A stretch of 64,000 bases of DNA from assembly GCF_000418325.1 (NCBI RefSeq), contig NC_021658.1, forward strand, positions 6,896,001 to 6,960,000, written 5' to 3'. The notes below the pieces were generated by a model. The model did no database searches. It was not told where the DNA came from and saw only the letters and a list, made by a program, of their open reading frames with translations. Positions 19,590 to 33,155 of this stretch are shown here, piece by piece (the stretch's first letter is position 1; each line of letters starts with the position of its first letter). Source of the DNA: Sorangium cellulosum So0157-2. Lineage in GTDB: Bacteria; Myxococcota_A; Polyangia; Polyangiales; Polyangiaceae. The position numbers and the translations under genes were made by a program.

Positions 19590-21122
19590 ATGGCGCACAC
19601 GACTGCTCAGCTCGACGTGCAATCCGCCGCCGACGAGGATGCCCGCGGCGGCTCACGGGGGATGGAAGGGGAGGTCGACGCCCGCTACATCAACGAGGAC
19701 ATCGCGCCCGTGCGCCCGGATCAGCGCAAATGGGGGATGAAGGACATCGCCGCACTGTGGATATCCATGTGCGCCTGTACTCCCACGTACATGCTCGCTT
19801 CGGGCCTGATCGCCGAGGGGATGAGCTGGGCGCAAGCCGAGCTCACGATCCTCCTCGGCAACGTCATCGTGCTCCTGCCCATGATCCTGAACGCGCACGC
19901 GGGCACGAAGTACGGCATTCCGTTTCCCGTCTACTGCCGGAGCGCGTTCGGCGTCCGAGGGGCCAACGTGCCGGCGGTGCTCCGGGCCCTCGTGGCGTGC
20001 GGCTGGTTCGGGATCGGGACATGGCTCGGCGGGTGGGCCATCTACAAGATCGTCGCCGTCTTCGTGCCGTCGATCGAGCAGCTGCCGGCCACGCCGCTCG
20101 GCATCAACGCCGCCCAGCTCGCCTGTTTTCTGCTGTTCTGGGGCATCAACGTCTGGATCATCCACCTGGGCATCGAGTCGATCCGGATCCTGCTGAACAT
20201 CAAGGCGCCCCTCCTGGTCGCCCTCGGCCTGCTCTTGCTCTTCTGGGCGCATGGCCGCGCCGGCGGGTTCGGCCCGATGCTCGAGAAGCCCTCGGCCTTC
20301 GCGGCGGGGCAAGCCAAGGAGGGCCAGCTCTGGAGGTTCTTCTTCCCCGCCCTCACGGGGATGGTCGGCTTCTGGTCCACGCTGGCGCTCAACATCCCCG
20401 ACTTCACCCGCTACGCGCGCTCACAGCGCGATCAGGCCCTCGGGCAGGCCGTCGGCCTGCCGCCCACCATGGCGTTCTTCTCGTTCATCGGCGTCGCCGT
20501 CACGTCGGCCACGGTCGTCATCTACGGGGAGACCCTCTGGGACCCGGTCGTCCTCATCACCCGCTTCGAGAGCCCCGTCGTCCTGATCGTCTCGCTCGCG
20601 GCGCTCAGCATCGCCAACCTGGCGACCAACATCGCGGCGAACGTGGTGAGCCCCGCCAACGATTTTTCGAACCTCTGGCCGTCACGGATCTCGTTCCGCA
20701 CCGGCGGCCTCATCACCGGCGTCATCGGGATCCTGATGCAGCCCTGGCGCCTCGTCAGCGATCCGACGGGGTACATCTTCACCTGGCTCGTCGGCTACTC
20801 CGCGCTGCTCGGCCCCGTCGGCGCGATCCTGATCGCGGAGTACTACGTGATCCGCAGGACCAAGCTCGATCTCGCCCAGCTCTACAAGCGGGAGGGGCCC
20901 TATTGGTACACGAACGGGTGGAACCCCATCGCGATCGTCGCCCTCGTCGCCGGCGTCCTGCCCAATCTGCCCGGCTTCCTCGGCACCGTCGGTGTCTTGA
21001 CGGCCTCCGCCGCATGGATGGATTTCTACCACTATGCGTGGTTCTCGGGTTTCTCGATCTCGTTCGTGGTCTACGTCGCCCTCTCGCTGATGCGCCGCCC
21101 GGCCAAGCTCGCCGCGGCTTGA
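19590..21122 (+). CDS. NCS1 family nucleobase/hydantoin-type permease
   Basis: A 510-residue membrane protein with about twelve helices and NCS1 family features: WGMKDIAALWISMCACTPTY at the first helix, GTKYGIPFPVYCRSAFG, NIPDFTRYARS, and NVVSPANDFSNLWP. The family imports purines, pyrimidines, allantoin, hydantoins or thiamine-type compounds with Na+ or H+. No catabolic gene for these lies next to it, so the substrate is open. It stands alone, with 112 bp upstream. Confidence 0.9.
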   Translation: MAHTTAQLDVQSAADEDARGGSRGMEGEVDARYINEDIAPVRPDQRKWGMKDIAALWISMCACTPTYMLASGLIAEGMSWAQAELTILLGNVIVLLPMILNAHAGTKYGIPFPVYCRSAFGVRGANVPAVLRALVACGWFGIGTWLGGWAIYKIVAVFVPSIEQLPATPLGINAAQLACFLLFWGINVWIIHLGIESIRILLNIKAPLLVALGLLLLFWAHGRAGGFGPMLEKPSAFAAGQAKEGQLWRFFFPALTGMVGFWSTLALNIPDFTRYARSQRDQALGQAVGLPPTMAFFSFIGVAVTSATVVIYGETLWDPVVLITRFESPVVLIVSLAALSIANLATNIAANVVSPANDFSNLWPSRISFRTGGLITGVIGILMQPWRLVSDPTGYIFTWLVGYSALLGPVGAILIAEYYVIRRTKLDLAQLYKREGPYWYTNGWNPIAIVALVAGVLPNLPGFLGTVGVLTASAAWMDFYHYAWFSGFSISFVVYVALSLMRRPAKLAAA

Positions 21123-21441
21123 TCCTCGCTGCCCGAGCAGGCGCGATGCCCATCGCGGCGTAAGCTGCCGGCGAAGCCTGCGCCCTGACGCGGGGAGCAC
21201 GCCGCGACATGCGACCTCCCCACCACCGCAGCAGGACGTCCTCGCGACCGGATCTTCGTGGTGAGCCAGGCCCCTACCGCAGAGGACCTGTAGCACATTG
21301 TGGAGCGATCCATCCACGAGAGGCCCCCGCCCTTGAAAGGTGTCTTGCAAAACAATCGCATCTCATTCTGACTCTGCACCATTGCTCGGCGGCTGAGCTT
21401 CGGTGGTATCCTTGAATGTTCCCCTAGCCTCCGAGGTTCCC
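21123..21441. other. intergenic region, no gene seen
   Basis: 319 bp. GC content drops near 21335-21375, which probably marks the promoter of the following lipoprotein gene; no convincing -35/-10 pair could be assigned. Confidence 0.4.
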
Positions 21442-24216
<2,775 letters not shown>

Positions 24217-24423
24217 GCCGGGACGCGCCCGCGCGCGCTCACGTCGTGGGCGCACGCGCCGGGGCGGCCATCGCCGTCGACCCGACGAGCACGTCCAGAC
24301 CAGAGCGCCGCTACCCGCGCTGCTACAGGGCTCGGAGCGGCGTCCGCCTCGATGGCGTGCGGTTTGCAATCTGCGTCAGCCGCTCTCGAACTGGCCTCTC
24401 CACGGCCCGAAGAGCGCGGGAAC

Positions 24424-25323
24424 ATGAAGAGAAGCAGCATTGGACCGTTCCTGGACCTCACCCTCGCCATGGCCCTCGTCGGCAGCTCCGTCGTGGCCGG
24501 CAAGATCATCACCCGCGAGTTCCCGGTATTCCTGGCTTCGGGCCTGCGCTTCGGGCTGGCGATGCCCGTGCTCATTCTCCTCCTGCTCGCCAGGGAAAAG
24601 CGCCTGCCGGCCCTCGCCTGGCGCGACTACCGCGTGCTCTTCCTCCAGGCGCTGACGGGGGTGTTCCTGTTCAGCCTCTTCCTCCTGTACGGACTGCGCT
24701 ACACGACGTCCTCCGAGAGCGGCATCATCACCAGCACGACACCGGGCGTCACCGCCCTCCTCGCGGCCTTGATCCTCGGCGAGCGGCTCAATCGCTGGAA
24801 ATGGGCCGGCGTCGGCCTCTGTGTCGCCGGGATCGCCGCCCTCCAGCTCGGCTCCGGCGGAGAGGGCGGCGCGGAGGGCGCCCGCGGCTCGGCTCACCTG
24901 TTCGGCACGGTCCTGATCCTGGGAGCGGTCGTGTGCGAGGGCCTGTTCACGATCCTGGGGAAGGTCATGACCGCGAAGCTCAGCCCCCTCGCGGTCTCGA
25001 CCATGGTGGTCGCCTTCGGCTTCGCGCTGTTCTTGCCGCTGGCGGTCTACGAGGCCCGCTCGTTCTCGTTCTCGCAGGCCTCGATGGCTGGCTGGCTGTC
25101 GATCGTGCACTACGCGCTGGCCGTCACGGTCCTCGGCTTCGTCCTGTGGTACCGGGGCGTCAGCAAGGTCTCCGGTGCCACGGCGGCGGTCTTCACGGGC
25201 GTCCTGCCCGTGAGCGCGCTGATCCTGTCCTACCTCGTGCTGCACGAGGAGCTCCGCGCCGCGCACGGGCTCGGTATGCTGCTGATCTTCGGCGGGATCC
25301 TGTGCGCGACCCGGCAGCGTTAG
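24424..25323 (+). CDS. EamA/DMT family transporter
   Basis: 299 residues with ten hydrophobic helices arranged as two EamA repeats. Typical segments are RFGLAMPVLILLLLAR, the LGERLNRWKWAGVGLCVAG turn after helix 5, and LSYLVLHEELRAAHGLG near the end. The family exports amino acids, nucleosides or other metabolites. ATG 24424 is preferred over upstream in-frame starts because it begins directly before helix 1. It converges on the trp end of the large minus-strand operon, with a hairpin repeat between them. Confidence 0.88.
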   Translation: MKRSSIGPFLDLTLAMALVGSSVVAGKIITREFPVFLASGLRFGLAMPVLILLLLAREKRLPALAWRDYRVLFLQALTGVFLFSLFLLYGLRYTTSSESGIITSTTPGVTALLAALILGERLNRWKWAGVGLCVAGIAALQLGSGGEGGAEGARGSAHLFGTVLILGAVVCEGLFTILGKVMTAKLSPLAVSTMVVAFGFALFLPLAVYEARSFSFSQASMAGWLSIVHYALAVTVLGFVLWYRGVSKVSGATAAVFTGVLPVSALILSYLVLHEELRAAHGLGMLLIFGGILCATRQR

Positions 25324-25372
25324 CGCGATGCCGTCAGCGTGCGGGCCAGGTCATCGAAGAGAAGAGATATTT

Positions 25373-25464
25373 GAACCACAGAGACACAGAGGGCACAGAG
25401 GAGAGAGAAGGAGATATAAAAAAATCTCTCTTCTTCTCTGTGCCCTCTGTGCCTCTGTGGTTTA
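25373..25464. repeat. long imperfect hairpin repeat (CACAGAG type)
   Basis: A left arm AACCACAGAGACACAGAGGG... (from 25374) pairs with a right arm ...CCCTCTGTGCCTCTGTGGTTT (to 25463), about 38-40 bp each around an A-rich loop. Composition differs from the neighbouring genes, with internal near-repeats of CACAGAG. It lies between convergent genes and could terminate both. Confidence 0.8.
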
Positions 25465-25583
25465 TCTTCTCCTGTTCTCGGGATTCCTGGCTTCACGATG
25501 GGAGCCTCTGGTGAGTGCCAGAGGCACCGCGGATTCGTTTGGAGCTAGCGCGTGTGGTGCTGCTCGGGGCAGCCCCGAGCACC

Positions 25584-26381
25584 CTACCCGCGCGTCGCCT
25601 CCTTGAGCTCGCGGACGAACCCCTCGACCGCGGCCAGCCGCGCCGGCGCCGGCGTCGCGTCGAGGAGGCGGATGATCGCGCTGCCGACGATGGCGCCGTC
25701 GGCGCAGCGCGTGACCTGGCGGACGTGGGCCGGCGTCCCGATGCCGAAGCCGACCGCCACCGGGAGCGCCGTGGCGGCCCGGATGCGGTCGACAAGGGCT
25801 TCCATCCCGTCCGCCACGCGGTCGCGCACGCCGGTGACGCCGTTCAAGGGGACGCAGTAGACGAAGCCGCGGCCCTTGGCGCCCAGCGCGCGGAGGCGAG
25901 CCGGGCTGGTCGTCGGAGCGGCGATGAAGGCGACGCCGAGGCCGTGGGGAGCGAGGACATCGAGCCAGGGGTCGGCGGAGTCGGCCGGCAGATCGGGGAC
26001 GATGAGGCCGTCGATGCCCGCCTGGGCCGCCGTCGCGGCGAGCCTGTCCAGACCGAAGGCGAGGAACGGGTTGCTGTAACCCATCAGCACGATCGGCACC
26101 GACACGGAAGCCGCGCGGGCCCGGGTGATCTCGGCGAGCAGCCAGGCGAGGCTCGCGCCATTGGCCAGCGCGTCGTGGCTGGACTTCTGGATCACCGGGC
26201 CGTCGGCGACCGGATCCGAGAACGGTACGCCGACCTCGATGACGTCGGCTCCGGCGCGCTGGAGCGCCGCGAGCAGCGGGATGAGCGACTCCCGCGACGG
26301 GTGGCCGGCGGTCACGTACGGAATCAACGCCCGCTCGCCGCGGCGAGCGAGCTCCGCGAACCGGGCTTCGAGCTTTCTCAT
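25584..26381 (-). CDS. trpA: tryptophan synthase alpha subunit
   Basis: A 265-residue TIM-barrel protein. Both catalytic acids are present at the same numbers as in the Salmonella enzyme, Glu49 (IEVGVPF) and Asp60 (DPVADGP), and the phosphate-binding segments are in place. It cleaves indole-3-glycerol phosphate to indole and glyceraldehyde-3-phosphate and works with TrpB. It begins 2 nt after the stop of the trpC-trpB gene and is the last gene of the eleven-gene operon. The hairpin repeat lies about 120 bp downstream. Confidence 0.95.
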   Translation of the reverse strand: MRKLEARFAELARRGERALIPYVTAGHPSRESLIPLLAALQRAGADVIEVGVPFSDPVADGPVIQKSSHDALANGASLAWLLAEITRARAASVSVPIVLMGYSNPFLAFGLDRLAATAAQAGIDGLIVPDLPADSADPWLDVLAPHGLGVAFIAAPTTSPARLRALGAKGRGFVYCVPLNGVTGVRDRVADGMEALVDRIRAATALPVAVGFGIGTPAHVRQVTRCADGAIVGSAIIRLLDATPAPARLAAVEGFVRELKEATRG

Positions 26382-26383
26382 GA

Positions 26384-28344
<1,961 letters not shown>

Positions 28345-28348
<4 letters not shown>

Positions 28349-29379
28349 CGCAGTCCTTCCGCGCTCCGGCGCGTCGCCGAGCGTGCAATCAGGTTGTCCA
28401 CAAGCGAAGCCAGCGCCCCCGACCGGATGGCGCGGCGGGCAACCTCGACTCCATCGCGCAGGTCGCTCGCGAGGTCGGCGAGGTACAGCGCCGCAGCTGC
28501 ATTTGCGGCGCAAAAATCATGAAGAGGCCCGCGCTCGCCCCGGCAGAGCGCGCGGAGCAGCGCCGCGTTCTCGGCCGGACCTGCGCCGCGCAATGCCGCG
28601 AGATCGCAGCGGGCGACGCCGAGGTCCTCCGGCGTCACCGTGAACCGGCGCAGGGCGCCGTCGCGCAGCTCGGCGATGTCGGTCGGCGCGGCGAGGCTCA
28701 GCTCGTCGAGGCCGTCGCGGGCGTGCACGATCAGCGCGCGCCTGGCGCCGATCGCCGGGAGGATCTCGACGTAGAGATCGACGAGGGCCGGCTTGGCCAC
28801 GCCCAGGACGCGGCGCGCGGGGGCGGCCGGGTTGGCCAGCGGCCCGAGGAGGTTGAGCGCCGTCCGCAGGCCGAGCTCGCGGCGCAGCGGCGCGAGCCCG
28901 CGGAGCGCCGGGTGGAAGCGCTGGCTGAAGAGGAAGGCAAAGCCGGTCTCGGCGAGCGACCGATCCACCTCCGCGGGCCCGAGCTCGATATCGATGTCCA
29001 TCGCCTCCAGCAGATCGGCGCTGCCGCAGCGGCTCGAGGCGGCGCGGTTGCCCGCCTTGGCGACGACCGCGCCTGCGGCGGCGGCGATCAGCGCGGCGGC
29101 CGTGGAGGCGTTGAAGCTGGCGTGGCGGTCGCCGCCGGTGCCGGCGGTGTCGATGGCATCGGCCCTTTGCGGGACACGGACGGCGCGCGCCATGAGCGCG
29201 GCGAAGAAGCCTTCGAGCTCGGCGACCGTCTCGCCTTTGCAGGCGAGCAGCGACAGCCACGCCGCAGCCTGCGCCGGCGTGAAGGCGCCGTCGAGCAGCG
29301 CGAGCATGGCGTCGCGCGCCTCGCTCGCGAGGAGGTGCTCGCGGGCGGCCGCGCGCGTCAGGACCTCGACGGGTCTCAT
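28345..29379 (-). CDS. trpD: anthranilate phosphoribosyltransferase-like protein
   Basis: 344 residues with the PRPP loop GTGGD (80-84), NxST (90-93), the Mg2+-binding pair in DGLDEL and LGPLANP. The family normally has KHGNR in the anthranilate site. Here it reads KAGNR (Ala109, codon GCG). The His is, from memory, a substrate-contacting residue in the M. tuberculosis enzyme. Otherwise the fold looks intact. It transfers phosphoribosyl from PRPP to anthranilate, or perhaps to a related amine. It lies 1 nt after the Gfo/Idh gene and overlaps trpC-trpB by 4 nt. No trpE or trpG is in the window to supply anthranilate. Confidence 0.9.
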
Positions 29380-29380
29380 G

Positions 29381-30718
29381 TCAGCGCCCTTCGCCCTCGG
29401 GCGACGGCTCGCCCGGCAGGAACTTCACGGTGTCCTCGACGGCGAGACCGAGCTCGCCCGCGGTGACGGGCGCCGCGGCGGCGACGAGGACGTTGTAATG
29501 GTTCGGGAAGTGGCAGGCGTCGAAGCCGAGGACCCTGCCGATCACGGTGCCGCCGTGGACCACGAGGTCGCCGCGCTCGATGACGCCGGCGGCGCGCGCC
29601 TCGACGAAGCCGAGGAAGCCCACCCGGTCGACGCGGTCGCCGGGCCCGGCGGTCGCCTGATCGGTGGTGACGAGCTCGTGGACCTCGCCGGCGCGCACGC
29701 AGCGCGTCGCGTGTCGCTCGAGGACGAAGCCGCGATCGCTCCGCTTGTGCTGGAGGAGCTTCACCACCGTCGTCGGGACGGCGCGCTTGCGCGCCTGCGC
29801 CGTGCGGGAGAGCCCCTCCGCGGCGTAAGCGTCGTCCACGAGCCGCACGGCGTCGAGGCCGTCCTCGCCGTGGCAGCCGCCCGCCCCGATCGTGGCGACG
29901 AAGTCGCGCACGATCTCCTCGTACTCGTGCCAGAGAGAGCCCTTGAACTCGTCGAAGCCAGCGAGCATGTCGATGACGACGCGCTCGCCGCTCTTGAGCG
30001 AGACCTCGATGTCCTTTCGCTCGCCGCGCGGGTAGGCCCAGTCGAGGCGGACGTGCACCGGGATGCCGCCTTCGCTCACGAGGTCCACGTCGGCTTCCCG
30101 ATCGATGCCGCCGCCGTCGCGCTCGACCGCGGCGCGGGTGACCTCCATCCGGCCGAGGAACGAGGCGAGCGTGTCGAAGACGTTCGGGCCGTTGTCCGCG
30201 AGGCAGCCGCCGCCGCAGCGGCGCGAATCGAGGTACCAGCGGTCGTCCCCCGCGTGCTCCTCGATCTTCTCGAGGTATCGGGCGGTGACCGAGGCGATGC
30301 GCGACCGGTCGGCGAGCTGCGGCAACGCGCGCACGACGTTGGCGTTGTAGCGGCGGTGGAACGCCGTGAACAATGTCCGGCCGGCGGCGCGCGCCTGGCC
30401 GACGAGGCGCTCGGCGTCCGCGCGGCGGATGGTCAGAGGCTTCTCGCAGCAGACATGCTTGCCGGCCGCCAGCGCGTCGCGGCAGATGGCGTAATGCTCG
30501 TCGTTGGGGACGTTGATGATGACCGCGTCGATGTCCTCGCGGGCCAAGAGCTCCCTGTAATCGAGCGTCGTGTCGAGGCCGCGCGCCTCGAAGGGCGCGA
30601 CGCGCTCCTTCCGCAGGTCGCACACGGCGACGAGCTTCGCCCCGTCCACCCGGGGAAAGCCCGCGACATAAAACTTCGAGATGACTCCCATACCGATCAT
30701 ACCAATACGCACCGTCAC
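29381..30718 (-). CDS. Gfo/Idh/MocA oxidoreductase with extra C-terminal domain
   Basis: 445 residues from a GTG that overlaps the stop of the Ldh2-type gene. Residues 1-310 are a Gfo/Idh dehydrogenase with the Rossmann motif GMIGMG and the EKP motif (Lys93). Residues from about 313 form a separate small domain with HKRSDRGFVLERHATR, AGEVHELVTTD and FDACHFPNHYNVL. I think this matches a stand-alone domain of unknown function (perhaps DUF6917), but I cannot confirm it. Gfo/Idh enzymes oxidise sugar or cyclitol hydroxyls to ketones, often before a DegT transaminase acts. Two such transaminases are in this operon. Confidence 0.88.
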   Translation of the reverse strand: MTVRIGMIGMGVISKFYVAGFPRVDGAKLVAVCDLRKERVAPFEARGLDTTLDYRELLAREDIDAVIINVPNDEHYAICRDALAAGKHVCCEKPLTIRRADAERLVGQARAAGRTLFTAFHRRYNANVVRALPQLADRSRIASVTARYLEKIEEHAGDDRWYLDSRRCGGGCLADNGPNVFDTLASFLGRMEVTRAAVERDGGGIDREADVDLVSEGGIPVHVRLDWAYPRGERKDIEVSLKSGERVVIDMLAGFDEFKGSLWHEYEEIVRDFVATIGAGGCHGEDGLDAVRLVDDAYAAEGLSRTAQARKRAVPTTVVKLLQHKRSDRGFVLERHATRCVRAGEVHELVTTDQATAGPGDRVDRVGFLGFVEARAAGVIERGDLVVHGGTVIGRVLGFDACHFPNHYNVLVAAAAPVTAGELGLAVEDTVKFLPGEPSPEGEGR

Positions 30719-31836
30719 GCTGCATCTCCTTCTTCAACGAGGGTCTCGAGGGGCTTGATCCCCAGCTCACGGGCCAGCCCGCCGAGCGCCGCGAACAGGT
30801 CCGAGTCCACGCTCACCGCGTCGACGCGCACGGCGCGGCGGCGCTCGTGCTCCAGATATCCAGGATAAGTGACGCGCCGGCCCGGCCCGTTGGCCGGGCA
30901 CTCGACGACGCCGGCGAGGATCCGGTCCATGCGCCGCTGGAACTCCGACAGCTCACCGAAGCGGCGGATGTCCAGGGCGAGGAAGAAGTGGCCGACGTCG
31001 CGATCGTCGCGGGAGCGGGCCTCGCCCGAGGGGCCGAAGAGGTCTGGATCCGGGCCGGCCGCAGCGCCGGCGAGGGCGCCGCAGAGGATGTCCACCCAGA
31101 GGGCCAGGCCAAGGCCCTTCCACCCGCCGGTCTCGGGCTGGCCGCCGAGCAGCTGGAGGTGCCCGGTGCCGGCGTCGAGCGCGGCCGGATCGGTGACCGG
31201 AGCGCCGTGCTCGTCGACGAGCCAGCCTTCGGGGATGCGCTCGCCCAGGCGGGCCGCGGCGCGGACCCTGCCGGTCGAGACGACGGTCGTGCTCATATCC
31301 AGGACGAAGGCCGGCATCTCCCCGCCGGGGGCGGCGAGGCAGATCGGGTTGGTCCCGACGATCTTCACCCCTCCATGAGGCGGGCGAGCGATCGTCTGAG
31401 AGCCGAGGTTCGACATGGCGATACCGACCATGCCGCGCTCGAGCGCGAGCTCCGCGTAGTAGCCGGCCGGACCGAAATGGGAGCTGCGTCGCACGGCGAC
31501 GGCGCCGACGCCGGACGCCGCCGCCTTGTCCATCGCGAGGCGCATCGCCTTGACGCCGGTCACGAGGCCGAGGCCGTCCTGACCGTCGATGAGCGCCGTC
31601 GCGCCCTCGTCCTTGAGGACGCGCGGCTCGGCGTCGCCGCGGATGCGGCCGCTCCTCAGCTTGGCCACGTAGATGCGGCCGAGATTGGCGATGCCGTGGG
31701 TATCGAAGCCCTTTTTGTCCGCGTAGACGAGCGGCTCGGCCGCGATGCGGGCGTGCGCCGGCGCGAGGCCGGCCCGGGTCAGGGCGTCGGTCGCGAAGCG
31801 CCGCAGCTCATTCAGAGAGACGTTCATCTTGCTCAT
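30715..31836 (-). CDS. Ldh2 (malate/L-lactate dehydrogenase-type) NAD(P) oxidoreductase
   Basis: 373 residues of the Ldh_2/YlbC-DpkA fold. ADKKGFDTHGIANL near the N-terminus carries the catalytic His, followed by RRSSHFGPAGYYAELA, SNLGSQTIARPPHG, GTNPICLAAPG and GGWKGLGLAL. Family members reduce or oxidise 2-keto/2-hydroxy acids, ureidoglycolate, and cyclic imino acids such as piperideine-2-carboxylate. ATGA overlaps with the gene before it, and a GTGA overlap with the gene after it, show strict coupling in the operon. The exact substrate is not readable. Confidence 0.88.
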   Translation of the reverse strand: MSKMNVSLNELRRFATDALTRAGLAPAHARIAAEPLVYADKKGFDTHGIANLGRIYVAKLRSGRIRGDAEPRVLKDEGATALIDGQDGLGLVTGVKAMRLAMDKAAASGVGAVAVRRSSHFGPAGYYAELALERGMVGIAMSNLGSQTIARPPHGGVKIVGTNPICLAAPGGEMPAFVLDMSTTVVSTGRVRAAARLGERIPEGWLVDEHGAPVTDPAALDAGTGHLQLLGGQPETGGWKGLGLALWVDILCGALAGAAAGPDPDLFGPSGEARSRDDRDVGHFFLALDIRRFGELSEFQRRMDRILAGVVECPANGPGRRVTYPGYLEHERRRAVRVDAVSVDSDLFAALGGLARELGIKPLETLVEEGDAA

Positions 31837-33155
31837 TTCGATTCCTCGTCGAGGAGGGCGGCGCCGCTGCGACAGTGGTCGCCGAAGCAGCGGACGATGG
31901 CCTCGACCTCGCGGGCGAACCGCTCGAGGTCGGCCACGGCGATGAACTCGCCGTCGGCGTGCGCGCGGTTGTGCTCCAGGCTGCAAGGGCCATAGACGAC
32001 CGTGTAGCGGTCGGGGCGTTGCGCCCACATCGCGTCGCAGGTGAACGCGCGATGCGCGAGCGCGGGCGGCGTCCGGCCGATGCCGGCCGCCGCGAGGACG
32101 CGCCGCATGGCCTCATCGCTGTTGTCGAGCGTCGGGAGGCGGCGCTTGAGCCATTCGAGGCGCGTCACGGCGCGCGCGGCCGAGGCCGTCGCGCCGAAGA
32201 CCTCGGAGCCGGCGAGATCGGTCGCGAGGCCGTGGAGGGCCTCCGCGAAGCGGATCTCGGTCGCCTCCTCGATCGCGACGGCCTGGGCCATCGTGGAGTA
32301 CGCGAAGTTGACGAGCAGCGCCCCCTCGCCGTAAACCCGGTTATGCATCCTGCCGGTGTGGATGCCGGCGATACAGGTCTTGCCGCCGATGCGACGGACG
32401 TCCGCGACCAGATCGCGGGCGAACCGCGTGGCGACGGCGGCGAGGATGACCGTGGCGTTCTGGCCTGCATGGGGCGCGTCGTCGGTCGAGCCGACCCCCT
32501 CGACCGAGACGCGCGCCGTCATCGACGTGGTCGAACGGTCGAAGAAGTGGCCCTCGCTCGGCTCGGCGAAGACGTTCAATCGGCCGACGTAGCCGAGGTC
32601 CACGAGGGCCTTGGTCCCGTAGACGCCCATGGCGCCGCCTTCCTCGCCGGCGACCGACTGGACGAGCACCTGGATCTCGCCCGCGAGGCGGGGATCCTGG
32701 CGCATGGCCGCCTCGATGCCGGCGAGCACCGCGACGCCGGGGCCTTTCATGTCGACGGCGCCGCGGCCGGTGACGATCCCGTCCTCGCACGCGACGGGGA
32801 CGTGGCCAGCGACCGTGTCCATATGGAGGTTGAACATCACGGTGCGAGCCGCCGGGCGGCCTCCGCCGGCGCGGAGGACCAGGTTCGGCTGCGACGAGAG
32901 GAACGCGCCGCCCATCTTCGCGGCCACCTCACACACCGAGACCGGGACGTGGGCGCCGCTCAGGACCGCGGCGCACGGAGCGCCCAGGTAGGCTTCGGTG
33001 AAGCCGCGGGAAACCGCGAAGTCGCGGAAGGCCCGCTGAGCGTCCGGGATGGCGCTCGGCACGCCGGTCTCCATGGGGCTTGTCGTGTCGATCGCGAGCA
33101 AGCCGAGGAGGTGCTCCAGGTGCTCGGGGGTGAAACGGCTCTGCGGATCGTTCAT
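31833..33155 (-). CDS. M20 family metallohydrolase (ArgE/DapE/CPG2 type)
   Basis: 440 residues from ATG 33155, which overlaps the preceding stop. Metal ligands are visible: HMDTV, the bridging Asp in GRGAVDMKG, the EE pair in VAGEEGG, AEPSEG and a C-terminal His in CSLEHNRAHADGE. M20 enzymes hydrolyse N-acyl amino acids or small peptides. In this operon it could remove an N-acyl protecting group from an amino sugar or amino acid intermediate, or cut a dipeptide. There is no signal peptide, so it acts in the cytoplasm. Confidence 0.88.
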   Translation of the reverse strand: MNDPQSRFTPEHLEHLLGLLAIDTTSPMETGVPSAIPDAQRAFRDFAVSRGFTEAYLGAPCAAVLSGAHVPVSVCEVAAKMGGAFLSSQPNLVLRAGGGRPAARTVMFNLHMDTVAGHVPVACEDGIVTGRGAVDMKGPGVAVLAGIEAAMRQDPRLAGEIQVLVQSVAGEEGGAMGVYGTKALVDLGYVGRLNVFAEPSEGHFFDRSTTSMTARVSVEGVGSTDDAPHAGQNATVILAAVATRFARDLVADVRRIGGKTCIAGIHTGRMHNRVYGEGALLVNFAYSTMAQAVAIEEATEIRFAEALHGLATDLAGSEVFGATASAARAVTRLEWLKRRLPTLDNSDEAMRRVLAAAGIGRTPPALAHRAFTCDAMWAQRPDRYTVVYGPCSLEHNRAHADGEFIAVADLERFAREVEAIVRCFGDHCRSGAALLDEESK

